64,000 nucleotides of DNA, taken from Pleodorina starrii (lineage: Eukaryota > Chlorophyta > Chlorophyceae > Chlamydomonadales > Volvocaceae). Shown here piece after piece: positions 11,422-24,391 of this stretch. A model generated the notes under the pieces. The model worked only from the letters and a program-made list of their open reading frames with translations, did no database searches and was not told the origin of the DNA. Location: contig BRXU01000006.1 in the NCBI GenBank assembly GCA_030267565.1, positions 4,824,001 to 4,888,000 of the forward strand, written 5' to 3'. The stretch's first letter is position 1, and each line of letters begins with the position of its first letter. The translations under genes were made by a program, and so were the position numbers.

Positions 11422-14400
11422 TCACAGGAAGGGTATGACGGGCGGATTCGACGCCGCTCGGAACTCCTCCAATTTTGTAATCCCCAGCTTGCCGTACATC
11501 AGCCCCTCGGGTACGACATACCCGTGCAGCCGGTCCGCGTCGCGCGCTTCACGATACGCCTGTACGTCAAGCAGCAGCTCGCCGACGTGCCGTACAAACT
11601 CCAGGAAGGGGCCGGGTTTTAGCTGCAGGTGCTGGTCGCGCGCAAAGTACGACGCGTCCCAGCCCACATTGTCGCGGCGGGCGGTGTGGTTTCGGAGGCT
11701 CGTCTCAATGTCACCCTGGCCAAAGGGGAGGAAGAGAGAGGACGCATGCGTGCCTGTGTTTATCCTTTCCAAGGGGTCATAGAGCAGAAGACCAAAGGGG
11801 AGGTTCGTTCGGAGAGTGCAGCACTTGGCAACACTCCGCCAGATGCCCAACCCACCCACCCACCCACCCAGCGATACAAGAGCAAAAGACGGATGCGACA
11901 GTGCGGCAGACCCACACCCACACCCACACCCACACCCTCACCCTACCGGAACTCGTAACGCCCACCTGCAGACACTGACCCAGGTCTTCTATATTGAGAG
12001 CGAAGAAGCGGATCACGTCGTCGTTCTTCTCGTGCTGCTTGGGCATGTACTTGTCGGGCCAGCCACCAAAGCGGGTGCCGAAGCTGCAGCAGCGGCAGGC
12101 GCAGAGGGAGGGGAGAGGGCGAGGGAGAGGCAGAGGGGGAGGGACAGGGAGAGGGAGAGCGAGGGGTGGGCAGGGCAGAGCGGGAGCGGAGGGAGTAAGA
12201 AAAAAAGTACCGGTAAGCGCAGCGGAGGGATGGCGACGGTGTCAGCGCGCGGACACCCGCAGCCACGTTGCAGCCGAAGAGGCGGTATTCTTGCTGTGCC
12301 CAGCAATACGTCCTGGAGAGGGAGCCGCAGGTGGAGAGGGAGCGATGTGCGGCGTTCAAGAAGCAAGTCCGTTTACAAACATGGCACCAGGGGCCTCATT
12401 GTAACCCAGTCCAGTCCTGTCCAGTCCAGCCCAGCCCTGCCCAGCCTTGGCTATGTACGTCCGACGCCGCCATCTCCTTGAATATCCCACCTAAACTCCA
12501 TGATCTCAGATCCTCGATCCCGGATCCTCGGATCCCAGTTTCACCTGCAAGGTCTCAACTCGACTAGGGCGCTGGATCCCTGCAGGGTTGGAGCCGGCCG
12601 GTCGAACCGAACGAAGGGTCGGAGTGGGGACGGAGGACGGAGGGGAGGTTGTCATCCACACACAGGGAGAGGGAGGGTGCAACGACAGGCCAGCCGGGGC
12701 GACGCGGGTTATGGGACGGGGAGCGGTCGCAGGCCGGCTGGGTAGCGGTCGCCAGCATCCATTCCCCTCTGCCATCCACCATGACCCCAACCCCCAACTA
12801 CCCCATCATCCAACCAACCGCCCAACCGACCAACCCCCAACCACCTGACGCATGAACCAGCTGTTGGTCGCCCCCGCGCCGTGGAGTACGACAAGCACGT
12901 GGGCCGATCGTACGGCAGCCACATTGGCCAGGAACCGCTCGCGGCTGACGGAGCCGTCGGAGTCGGCAAAGCTCGTGGAGGCGCAGGCGATGTGGCGGAA
13001 GGGGCCCGCGGAGAAACCTATACGAAAACCGGGTTTAAGAGGTAAGGGTTTCAGGGTTTGATCTGGCGTGAAGTAAAGAGGGGTTATAGATCTATAGGTG
13101 GAGCAACTTGTGCGTGAAGACGAAACCATAAAAGGGGAGTACCACCGGTACCACACAACGATAATGAAATGCTCGTCACCGAGAGAACGGGGAGGTATAA
13201 GGGGGGCATTGTGGCCCTTTAAGGATACCGGAGGTAGACCCGGCAGTTGAACGAGAACAAGACACACACACATACACACACAAGACAGGGGTAGGGGCTA
13301 AGAAGCACGGGGATAAGCGCGGCCGCGCGGCCCACTTACCCTCCAACTCACAATATTCCCTCCCCCTCGCCCCTCCCTCATCCGCATCCCCTCCCCCTCT
13401 TGTGCTGCGGCTCGTTATCTCAACAACACCGCGCTGTCGCCTCCCTCTTGCTCTGCCCTACCACCCACCGTCGCGGTTGAGCTGCTTACACGCCGCCAGA
13501 AGCTCCTGTGGTCAGTACGACAAGTCCGACAACAAGCAACACAATCACCACCACCGTATTGCCGCAAACAAGGACCCATACCACATGCAAGGTACGGCAA
13601 AATACGTGAGGAGGCAGTGCATAAACGCCAACATAACCGCATTCCTACATACATAAATACGACACTACTGCGATACGAGTACGGTATACACAGCACGGCG
13701 GGTCATGCGCCTGCTGCGCCCTTTCCCCCAACAACAACCCCTGTGCCGTACCTCCATGTTCTTGATGTTCCGTACAGGTCCCTGCCGGCTCTCGATCAGC
13801 ACTCGCAGCGTGGATTTGCCCCGCGGGTCGGGGTCGGCGTCCGAGCCCCCCCGTCCGCTGCCGCCCGGGAAGCGCACGGGGCTGGGGGGCAGCAGCCCCG
13901 CCCCAACCCAAGCGGTCACCAAGCGATTGGCCACCATCGCCAGGGGAGTCCCGCCTCCGGTCTGCAGGTCCCATTTGCACATGATCATCTGGGGGGAGGG
14001 GTGCGGGGAGGAAAGGGGGACCAGAGAGGGCGAGAAGAAAGGGGGAAAGGAGGTGGGGCAGGGATGCGGGCGAGGCAGGGGGCAGGAATGGGTCCCTCAC
14101 CAGTCCCCACACTCCTCACCCGTCGAAAGCAGTGCGGCTGCACCGGCTCCGAAGACCAGGGCACGGCACGGCGGCTACCGGCGCCCACCTGGGTACCACC
14201 GACCCGTGGGTCACTCCGACCACCACCACCACCTCCACCTCCACCAATGCAGTCGTTGCAGCCGGTACTTCCAAGCTCGCCGGCGGTGATGGCGGGGTAG
14301 CGGCTGTACGGCATCAGCAGCAGCGAATGGAAGGCGGCCAAGCCCAGGACCATAGGCGTCTGGAGCACAAGCGTCACGCGGTCGTCTGCGTACGGCACGG

Positions 14401-16814
14401 TACGACAAAGGTACGACATGGTACGGTACTGTCGCGATGGCAGGCCGGTGGGGCCGACTGTTGGTTTCGGGCGCCAAGTAGTCTCCGCCGCCGCCCCACC
14501 CGTCCCCGCTTCGGCCGCCTTCCCGCCCGCCCTTTTCCCCTCGCCGCCGCATCCACCCCAACACACCCCAATACACCCCAGTACACCCACCCATTTCCAA
14601 TCGGTCCAGCGCCGAAACCACCTTGGCGAAGAACCTGCGACGTTGAAGACGCAGTTCCGATAGTCGCAAACTCGCAATAACGAAAAGGCAAAACTCCGGG
14701 CCTCGACACACCCGGCTGCCCCCTTCCGGTGTGTGACTGACCGACCCACGGGTCATTCGACGCACCAGCTGCGCCCGTCCCAGGTAACTCGCTGACTGAC
14801 TCAATGTCTGACCCAGGGGTCAGTAAACACACCCGGCTGGCCCCGTCCCGGGTGACTGACTGACTGACTGGCTGCCCCCCACGACCCATTGACCCACGGG
14901 TCGGTCAAACTCACTCCCCCATGTTGAACGGAAAGTCCGCCACGATCATGAGTGGCAGAGTGCAGTTGGAGAACACCGGCTCCCGAAGCGCGGCTGTGGG
15001 CTCGAAGGCACTCCCTGGCCGCAGGCGCAGCCGGTAGCGTGGCCCTCGGCCCTTGAGCGCGTCCGTGTTGGTGCCCACCGTCGCTGCGTGGGCGGGCGTG
15101 GGGGATACGGGTGTAACATTCCACACAGGCAATCGGCGGCGTGTGGGGAGGGGATGGGAAAAGAATTGACGAATCTGAGCAAAGTGACCGAGGCGGCCCG
15201 GAGGGAGGAAGGGCGGCGGTGGGTGGATGTGGGAGGTGTCAATCTGCGTGCCAGCCGTGCCGCTGAGACGGACGCCCACCGACCCACCGACCCACGGGTC
15301 ACGCCCACCCACCCACCGACCCACAGGTCACGCCCACCCACCCACCGACCCACGGGTCACGCCCACCCACCCACCGGCCCACCGACCCACGGGTCACGCC
15401 CACCCACCCACCGACCCAGACACCTGGGAAATTCCAGTTCTCCACCCAGGGCATGTCCGGAAGCGGTTCCCGGCGGGGGTTGGCGTACGAATACCGCCAG
15501 TCGTGGGTCACCAGGGTCTCCTGTACGGCAATCGGACACGCAACGTAGCCGCACGAAGCATCGGCGGTGCCTGAGGGAGGACCCCGAAGCCGTGATGTGG
15601 GTCCAGGGGCTCCCGAGTCAATCGACCTGAACCCAAACTCGAACCCGATACGCCTACCCTACCATGGAGAGGGACCTGACGCTCCGCAGCGGCAGAGGAG
15701 GCGTCGCGTCGGGAACGCAGCACCCGCCGGCGGTCCGTCCGCCTCCCAGCCCCCACCCCCCAGCACCCTGATCGCAGCTCGCTGCCACTGGCCACTGCCG
15801 CATACCGGGCCCCAAGGCGAAACACACGGCCACCGTACCCCACTACGCCTATTCCGCATCATTCCCGCCTGCAGTGTACAGTACGGCAAGTCGTAAGGTC
15901 ATGTCGTACACACAGCCGGGACGCGCCTGGTGCATGCAGATCTGCCTCAGCACTCTGCAGTGCTTCGACAGGCGTGTGAGGTTGGTGCGGGGGCAGTCGC
16001 TGTCCTCCGGGCCCCAGTCCTCCGGCTCCACCGCCTGATCACCAGGCACATTGCGGCCACCCGGCGTGGTGGTGGTGGTGCCGTTGGCGGCCGTGGCGGC
16101 GGTGCTGTCGCTGCCGCCGGCATCGCCGCTGCCGCTGCCTTCATCGTTACCACTGCCGTCGCCATCGACGCCGCCGTCGCCGGCTCCGCTGCCCTCGTCT
16201 CCATCTTCGTCTTCGTCGCTGCTGCTGTTCTTGCGCCTGTTGACGGCGGTGGTGGCGCTTCCGTTGCTGTCGTACGCGCTGACGTCGTTGCGGGCCCCGT
16301 CGCCGTCACTGTCTCCTCTGCCGCCGCCGTCATCACCGCCGCTGCCACGCGCGTCGTGACTGGCACTGCCGTCGTCGTTGCGGGCGTCCCTGTCCGCTGT
16401 GGCGTCTTCAGTACCACTCACGTCCCCTCGGATGCTGTCCCTCGTACTTTCGTCCCCGTGCATGTTAGCGGTGTCCGTGCTGCTCCTATCGCTGCTGCTG
16501 CTGCTGCCTCTTTCCGCCATTGAGCCGAAGACATGGCTGTCACCCGAGTCAAGGTCTGTGCGGCTTTCGTCACGGGTCCCGATGGCGGGCGGTAAAACAT
16601 CACTGCTGCTACTGCTGCTTCCGCTGTTGCTGCCGCCGCCGTCCAGTAAGCCAGTTTGTGTGGACGTGTCTCCAGCCGCCTGGCTCACCCCGAACATCGG
16701 GTGCCACCACAGGGTTGCCCGTCTCGATGCGGCCGCCGAAGCCAGCGGGAATGACAACGCCGCACATCCCAGCAGGATAGAAAGCGCCAGAGCGCGGGAC
16801 AGCTTCCGGCGCAT
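11422..16814 (-). CDS. GT61-family glycosyltransferase, probable Golgi type II membrane protein
   Basis: Exons (minus): 15885-16814, 15424-15520 (or start at 15570), 14915-15083, 14591-14634, 14189-14385, 13752-13988, 13469-13505, 12845-13017, a 14-nt microexon 12491-12504, 11966-12083, 11422-11715; about 769 residues, in frame throughout. The N-terminus MRRKLSRALALSILLGCAAL is a signal peptide or anchor. Then comes a stem of about 200 residues very rich in Ser, Asp and Gly, and Cys-containing segments. The catalytic region shows SAHVLVVLHGAGATNSWFM, the hallmark His-Gly-Ala-Gly motif of GT61 enzymes (plant xylosyl/arabinosyltransferases, EOGT), then FGTRFGGWPDKYMPKQHEKN and DDVIRFFA. It should transfer a sugar in the secretory pathway; donor and acceptor cannot be told. 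The exon 1/2 junction and the microexon are the least certain joins. Confidence 0.8.
15281..15420 (+). repeat. Minisatellite of CACCCACCCACCGACCCACGGG-like units
   Basis: Four to five units of about 28 bases, each holding the GACCCACGGGTC palindrome and a CCCACCCACC spacer, lie in the GT61 intron between exons ending at 15424 and starting at 15083. One unit has GACCCACAGGTC. Confidence 0.85.
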
Positions 16815-18350
16815 GCCTTATCGTAGCCTCACTGGTAGGCCCATCGGCCCAGTGACACTTACTGCTAGACAAGCTGATAGTGCGTATGCGAGTGGGATGA
16901 TCCAGGGAATGACAATTTTTATGGTCGTTAATTTGTAAGGTGTGTCTTGCTGGAGGGTGGGTACTGCGTGCAACGCACAAGCCGGGGATCAATGATACAC
17001 TTAGGCTTGACCCAGTTTCCGTTTAGCCCCTTTTACAATGTCAGAAACAATATCATAACTGAGATCATTAGCTTAGTGTTTGTGGACATGGTAAGAGGAT
17101 TTCAGTTGCGATAATCCCTACTCTGTCGACTCGTCGATGTACGGCACTCGTCCCACGCGACGGGCGCCCTCACTGCACACCACTTCACAGCGGTTTGCCC
17201 AAATTTTGTACTTAAATGTGCGAAATTTACCGGGAAAAAGTAGGCGGTACGGATGTGGCTACACCATCACCCGCCCTCTCGATGGAAAGTAACCCCCAAG
17301 TCCGATGAACGTGCATGGTGAACCAATGTGCGCGAGGCCGGCCAAGCAGATATAATTGAACAAGAGCGCAAGTCTTGCCTTGCCAATCTCAAAGATGGCA
17401 GCTATGCAACCGCGACTGCCATTTGACTGGCATTATTTGATGTCACTGAGCGCTCCCTGTAATTATTAAATTGTTTGGCCAAGAATGAATCACTTCATGT
17501 TATGCCTTGACTCACAAATGGTGACATCAATTTTCTCTTCACGCAGTCGAATGAACACTTGGAAAGGATGGAATTTGTAAGCCTAGGCGAAGGTTTTAGC
17601 TGGAGATGGCAACATTCGTAAGGGACTTCAAGATGACGGAGAAAATAGCCGGCCATCCGGCGAAGTGGTCGGCCAAGTAAAGGGATGGTAGTTGGCAAAT
17701 CCAAAACTGTACGGCTGCACTGCCCGCTCCTTCCACAGTTCTTCGCTTCTTCTGCAGTATAGCAATATGCACCTTCCATATTGAAAGCATTTGTTGTGAA
17801 CGTAAATTATTTTTGAGCCACCTGCGTAATTCAAATCCCGTAATTTTGGCACATATTCGTCCAGTTCTCGACTGAAAGGGGCGAACCGGCAAAGTAAAAT
17901 TTAGCTTGTTACTCCTGACATATTTTGTTGGCAATTTCAATTCCTTCCTTTCTTATTGAGCTGTGGAGTTTGGTGACTCTTTGGGGGTAGGCCCTTGCCT
18001 ACGGCTGTCCTGTGACCGCTTCTTGCACGATAGCGACAAGGAGCGGACATGGGATGCTGTCAAAGTACTCCTGTTGATGAAAACGCTTGCCGAAGTCGTT
18101 CGGTGCGTTTGCGGCTTTCGCACGTCCAATCACCCCCCGGGGTGCTCCACCAGGCAACGACCAAACATCTGTTTTAGCATCCGCAGGAGCTTCCTCCCAT
18201 ACCAGATGCTTGTTTTCCAGACAAAATTGGATACGGCGGTGTCAAGGTATGTGTCTTACGGCCTTCCTGAGTGCTTTGCCCTTGATGGTGCCGGCACCAT
18301 CTGTTACCCTCAACTTCCCTTCGACAGCTTAGCTGGAGTCTCTGACCACG
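16815..18350. other. Divergent intergenic region, lower GC
   Basis: This lies between the start of the minus-strand GT61 gene and the plus-strand PP2C-like gene. Base composition is clearly less GC-rich than the genes, with stretches such as TAATTATTAAATTG near 17460. Open frames at 17596-17940 (-) and 17963-18373 (+) have no recognisable motif. A donor-like CAAG/GTATGT at about 18246 could end an upstream non-coding exon of the PP2C-like gene. Confidence 0.5.
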
Positions 18351-21300
18351 GTGTTTGGCCGACAAAATACTAGTAACATAGCTAAGCAATGGCTTTGGGC
18401 ATGCGATCCACCAACACCCGCCCCGCGACATATAAATCGCAAACCACAGGTCCTCGCTTCCTTTGCTTCTTCGTCGGGTTCGAGCTCTTCGAACGGACGC
18501 AACCACACCCGTCTGGTAGTTGGACCAGATTGGATTCTCGGAGGGCTTTTTGAGGCTCATTGGGGGGGCGACGTGGATGGGGGTAGCGGTAGCTGCAGCG
18601 ATATCGCAGCGCGGTTTTGCGCCGCGCAATGCTACGCCGAATTCCAGCGGGCCACCGAGTCCGCTCTCCCTGAGGCAGCTGCAGCCGCAACGCGCACAAA
18701 CGCCAGCGGCATTCGAAATGCCCTGGTGGCGACGCTGAAGGCACTGGACCGGCGCTTTTTGTCCGATGACAGCATTCCACCGGAGGTGAGGCCGAGACGG
18801 CCAGCGGCCAAAAGTGAAGCCAGCGGCCCAAGAGCGTGTCCAAATCCCGGTTCTCCCATCTTTATGCAAGGCGCCGCTAAGTGATCAGCCACTCCTTGCG
18901 TTTGCCGTTCCGAGTGGAGTCCCCTGCCGCTGGGCCCTGTCCGCTAAGCAGTGCGCATTCTCGGCTACAGTCATGCGATTTAATTCGCTGCGGTTTGCAC
19001 CGACGGTCCTTGTGGCCCCACTGCGGTGTCATCATCATATGTCCGCGCGAACCGGACGCAACGCCTGCGTCGCGCGTACCAGAACGAAAGCCTTTCGCGG
19101 CGCGAACTCTCCCCTTGCCCCCCCCCTCGCTTCAACACAAACAAACGCGCTTGTACAGGAGCGCCTGACCTCGGGCTGCACCGGGGTGCTGCTGCACATC
19201 ACGCTGGGGGAGGCGCCGGTGGCCACCGCCGCGTCGCTGGGCCCGTCCTCCGCAGTGGTCGGCCAGCGCCGCGGCGGCCTGGCTAGCGCCACCAGCGAAC
19301 CGCTGGTGCTCTGCGGCGGTGAGGCGACCAGGTACGCAGTCGTGCGACATAGTTGCGACAGAGGGCTCCGGGCCGACGAAGGTAGAGCAAGGGAAGTATA
19401 TCTCCCCTGCGAGTCCGCACTTGGCCTTCATCGGCCTGCGACAGCGTCTTGCGTGTCAGTGCGGCATTGCTCCACGCTTCACGCGATGCGCTCTAAAAAC
19501 GTTCGCGAGATCATGTCGTATGTCGCCGTCGACTCGGCCCACCCCACATGCTTGCCCCGCCCTCCCAACGTCAGCCACAACGCCCTCCAAGACTTCCTGG
19601 CCTCCCTGGCGGCGGAGCAGCGCCAGCTGGCATCATCGCTGCTGCCAAAGAAGGCCGCCAACGGCAAGCCAGCTGCGTCGCAAAAGGCGTCGGCCCGCAA
19701 GCTCAAGTCCTCGTCCGGGTCTTCCACCGGCGGCATGTCGCAGCGGCGGCTGGTGGGACCGGCGGCGGGGGAGGCGGGCGGCGGGCTGCAACCAGCCTAC
19801 AGCAGCGACCCGGCCGCGCCGCAGGCACTGGGCTTCGGTTGCGCCAAGGGGCTGCGGCTGGTGCCGGCGGGGCGGGGCGTGCCGGTGGACGAGCCGCCGT
19901 CGGCCGTCATGGGACTGGAGGTGAAGGTGAGGCAGCAATAGTGGCCTAGGCAGTGTGCTACTGGCCGCGCGCCAGTGATATGCTAGTGTCGTGTGCCAGT
20001 GTTCGGGACCGTGTGGCTGCTGCCTGATTTTGGTGGCGTGCTTGTCTTCTTGGGCATCCCTCGTGAGAGTCAAATAACCACCCCTGGCATTTCCCTTACC
20101 TCACCACACAACGCCCCCAGACGGCCTCCCACGCCCTGGGGCCCGCGGATGACTGCGTGGTCCTGCTCAGTGGCGGCGCCGCGGCTGGCATCACCCCGCG
20201 GGACGTGGCGCTGCTGATGCACCGGATGGGACGGGTGAGTCAGGAGGCAGCGAGCGCGACGCCGTGCCGACTTGAGCACGACCTTTATTAGCGTTGGAGT
20301 GTGCTCGTCCCCTGATTCTGTTGAAACGAGTACCGTCTATCTTGCCCGCCTGAGCACTGCGTCATCGTCCACAGCAGGTCAGGCAGTGGCACTGCGGCGC
20401 GACCCATGCATACATACACACATATCCAGCGTTTAGCGACTCGATGGGGAACTGGACGGGTGCCATTAGATGGGCTAGGGAACGCCCGCCCCCGACTGCT
20501 GTGCCCGTGCGATTCTGCGCCTCTGTTTCGTCTGGGTGTCGGCGTGGTCAGGTCCCCTCATTCTTCGCGCCGTCCTAATCTATCCCCGGCCCTTCTGTGT
20601 CCATTCCATTCGCCCTCCTCCGCCCTGCCCCGTACGTCGTGTCCGTCCTTCCTGCCCCGGACCACGCCCCGGCTGGAGCAGCTCGCGGCCATCCCCTACG
20701 AGACCAAACCCCGGCCTCTGGTAAGACCTGGGACCGCTTCCCATCAACTTTAGCTAGCAAGGCGCCCGCCTTTCCTCAATCCTTGCAGCGACAGGGCGGT
20801 CTTTATATGCAGCAAACAATGACCACAATGACCAGCACCTCCTGCCAGTCCCTGACTGCCGCCTGGCCCCGGGCCGCCCCAAATCCTCCCTCGACACCAA
20901 CACAGCCGATGGACGCAGCTCGCGGACCCTCGGCGGTGCAGCTTGACAACCTGGGCCCGGCCGGACTGAGGCCCGCGGCGCCACCGCCGCCCACCACGCC
21001 CATCGCTATCGAGCCCTTCAACGCTGCGCGGCTGCTAGTGCAGCACGCGGCGTCCAACGCCGCCTCGCGGCACCCGAACAACGCGTCAGGTGGGTGCGAC
21101 ATGTGGGAGGGCGTCGTGTTGTCATGGTCGTGGCCTGCAGGCCGCTGGGCTGGGTGCGCGGGGATGCCGTCGCTTGCAGCGCCGCGAACATGGGGCTGCG
21201 TTGCGTCGTTGCCTCCCGGCCATGTCTGTTGAGGTCTTTCGTGCGCGCGATGCCCCTTCGCCATACCATCTGATGTACGCTAGTCGTGTCTTCCGGAATC

Positions 21301-24300
21301 GGTCAGGTCTTCTGCACCGCTTGTTCCCGGTGCGTTGCATAATGCTGGTCCCCGCCGACCCCTGGCCCCGCATGTGCGTCCCAGTATGCCGCTTGCTTAT
21401 GATTGTTGCCACGAATGAATGGCCCCTCAACGCAGCAGGCGGCAACCAACACCCCGCCGGCGCCATGGCATTCGCGCTGGAGTGGCTCCGCTGCAGCGAT
21501 GACTCCGCCGGTGCTGCGGCAGCCAGCGGCGCCTCCGTCTCCGCAGTGCGCGCTGCGGCGGAGGCCGCTGCCAGCGCCCGGCGGCGGGCGCAGTACCGGT
21601 GGCAGCTGCTGCGTCTGTACTACAAGTTTCCGTACAAGCGCCACGTGGCCATCATCGACAGGTGGCACTCGGTTTTTGACCGCGTAATGGGCCAGGCGAA
21701 GCAGCTGGCGAAACAGAAGGAGAGGTCAGCCTGGACGCGGCTGAACGCCGCGGTCAAGGTAAGGAACGAGCCCCACAGGGCGCCTGGGAGACGGAGGTGT
21801 ACCGTTGCCCACCGTTAACCACCGTTGCCCAACAACGGGTTGACCGTTGTCTTACGGAGGGGACATGGACAAAGCAAGATGGGAGGGCTTGTGCCTCCGT
21901 GCTACGTCAACCCCGTGCCCTTTCTCCGCACATTTCGCATGGCCGCACAGGTAACTCCTGGTGGCAACGTCCAGTGCCTCGCCGCGCGTGACGCGGCGGC
22001 CCCGGAGCAGCACGATGCCGACGCGCGCGCGCCGGCAACTCCGGGCGGTGGCGCGCGGCAGAGCCGCACCGCAGCGGGCGGCATGCCGCCTGTCTCACCC
22101 CTCCGCGGGAACAGCGCCACGCGGCAGCAGCACTACCGCTCGCGCCTCTCCGCCGCCGACGCCAGCACCGCCAACCCGTACAGCTCCCCGGGCGGCGCGG
22201 TGGCCGCGGTAACGCCAGTCGCAGCTGGCAGTGGCGGTATTCCGCGCTCGCCCATGTCCGCGGAAGGCAGCAGCGGTACCCGCCAGCGCACAACCATCGC
22301 GGCCATCAACAGCTCGAGACAGCGCTCGCCGTCACTGGCATCTTCGGCGACTCCGCGCTGTGCATCCGCTCGGGAGGCCCGCTCCCCGCCGTCTCCCGCC
22401 GCCGGTTCCATGGAGGGCTCCGCGGCTCAGGCCGCCGCCGCCCTCGTGGCGGCGAGGCGGGCAAGCCTGCCGGTGTCGCCTCCCCAATACCGTCCCGTGG
22501 GTCTGCTGGAGGCCGAGGGCATCGAGTTGCGCGATGGCTCGGTGCAAAGGCTCCGGAGTGGGGCGGCAACGTCGGACGGCGGCCGAGAACGCGCTCCAAG
22601 CGCAAGCCCAAGCTTTGCCGACATGCCGTCGCAGCGGCCCTCTGTGGCGCCCGCCGCTGGTCCCTCCCCAATCGTAGTCGTGCCCTCGTCGCCGTCTTCG
22701 GCGGCTGATGACGCCCGCGCGAACGATCACGGCAGCGATCCGGGCGGCAAGGGCCGAGCCGATGGGGCCGCAGGGCCGGGCGACGATGCGGCCGCCGGCC
22801 ACTGCGACCCGTGCGCGTCCGTTGGCCCCGCTATCGACCCGCCCGTGGCTGCGACTGCGGTCATGGATGCGGTCACAGCGCCCCTGCTGGCCCCCGAGCG
22901 AGCTCCGTCTGTCCGCAGCGCCAGCCCGTCTGCAAACGGCGGGGCTGCCAGAGAGGGTGCTGCGCAGTCTATCACCGCACGCCCGGCCGCCGCTGTCGCC
23001 GCCACCAGCCCAGGCAGCAGCAGTGTCTCGGCCGCTATTAAGACTACGAGCCCCCGCATTCCCGCGAGCCCGCGCGCCGCCGCCGCCTCAACGCGCATTC
23101 CCAGCCTAAGCGCTGGCGGCGCACCGGTCTCCAGCAGCCCGGCCCGCAGCGGAAGCACTGATGCCGCCGCCGCCAGCCCGCTCACAAGCCGAGCGCGTGC
23201 AGCCTCGCAGGCCACGCCACGCTCCTCTATCCCCTCCGCCATCCCCACTCTTCAGCTGCAGCCGGCAGCGTCTGCGGTCGCCGCGGCGCACTCCACGCCG
23301 CGCCTCTCCATGCCGGGCGGTATCCCAACCTTTCAGCGAACGCCACCCAGCGCCAGCGCCGGCGGCGCCGCGGGCGCCTCCCACACGCCGCCCACGCGCG
23401 CCAGCAACACTTGGGGCGGCGCGCCCGGCGCCAGCGACACCCCTAACACGGCCACCAACGCTGCACCTAACTCCGCACGCAGCGGATCCAGCCGCCTTCC
23501 GCGACCAACCAACCTGTCCGCCACAATGCCGGCGCGGAGCGGTGGCGGCGCGGCGCCTGCCGCTTCCCCTGCCGGCAGCGCAATCAGCGGCCGCTCGCTA
23601 TTTGCAAGCGGCGGCGGCGGCGATGCCAGCTCCGCCATCAAGACGACGACGGCGCGGCCGCCGCGCCTGGACGTGTCCTCCAGCGTGGTGGTGTCGCTTG
23701 CGGCGGCCGCGACGCCCGGAGGCGGCGGCGACGAGGCGGACTTGTTTTCACCCGACGCGGCCCAGCTGGAGGCCTGGGCGGCGGAGGCCGTGAATGTGAT
23801 CAACGTTTCTGCGACCAAGAAGCAACCGACGCCACAGACACCGCCGCCACAGCAGCTGGCAGCAACGTCGTCGGGACAGCGGCAGCAGGGGCAAGACCCG
23901 GGCACCAGCGGCGGCCGGGGCATGGTGACGACACCGTCTGGCTCTTGGAAGAGCGCAAGCCTCGGCCGGACCGGCGGCTCGGGCACCTCCGGAGGCGGCG
24001 CCAAGCCGGGCCTGGGCTCACGCATTCCCCTGAGCCCCAGGTGAGGGCCGTAGGGATGACGCGGATGACGGTTTGCGTTCGTCGGAAGGGGCGCATCCGT
24101 GTGTGGCCGGGCCAGAGTAGAACACATCAGCGACGGACTCACGAGGTTCCATGGTAATCGCGAAAGCCCTTGCCCTCTCTGACACCCCCCGACAGGCACC
24201 CCAACGCCAACAGCGGCAACTCCAACAACAGCAACCCCCTGTCGCGCACACCATCCCACGGGTCCGCCAGCAAGCCCACGCGTGCCCTGTCCCCCAGCGC

Positions 24301-24391
24301 CAGCCTCAGCGCCGGCGTGGCGCCGGCAGTCAGTGGCGACTTTTCAGCGTCCACGCCGCAGCGCAGCGGCTCGGCGCGGTCGAGGCGCTGA
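18351..24391 (+). CDS. PP2C-like protein with degenerate metal site and long Ser/Ala/Pro tail
   Basis: Exons: 18351-18785, 19159-19318, about 19585-19926, 20121-20234, about 20682-20720, 20789-21089, 21439-21758, 21951-24040, 24197-24391. The order of blocks follows PP2C/PPM phosphatases: GGLFEAHWGGDV in place of GVFDGHGG, LDRRFLSDDS, SGCTGVLLHITLGEAPVAT resembling SGSTAVV...LYVANVGDS, then DDCVVLLSGGAAAGITPRD resembling DDFVVLASDGLWD. The metal-binding Asp of DGHGG is Glu-Ala here, the VGDS Asp is lost, and the DG of the last motif is Gly-Gly, so catalysis is doubtful (inference). After the domain is a charged segment (RAQYRWQLLRLYYKFPYKRH) and about 700 residues of Ser, Ala, Pro and Thr with many RxxS/SP sites. 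The start codon and two exon joins are uncertain. Confidence 0.6.

Noticed and set aside
17596..17940. 114-residue minus-strand ORF as a gene or retroelement piece
   Set aside because: It lies in AT-richer spacer, codon use is unlike neighbouring genes, and no reverse transcriptase, integrase or gag motif is visible.
22000..24040. Separate Pro/Arg-rich genes in other frames of the PP2C-like tail exon
   Set aside because: They are shadows of a long GC-rich exon; the chosen frame is open across 2 kb and joins flanking exons in phase.
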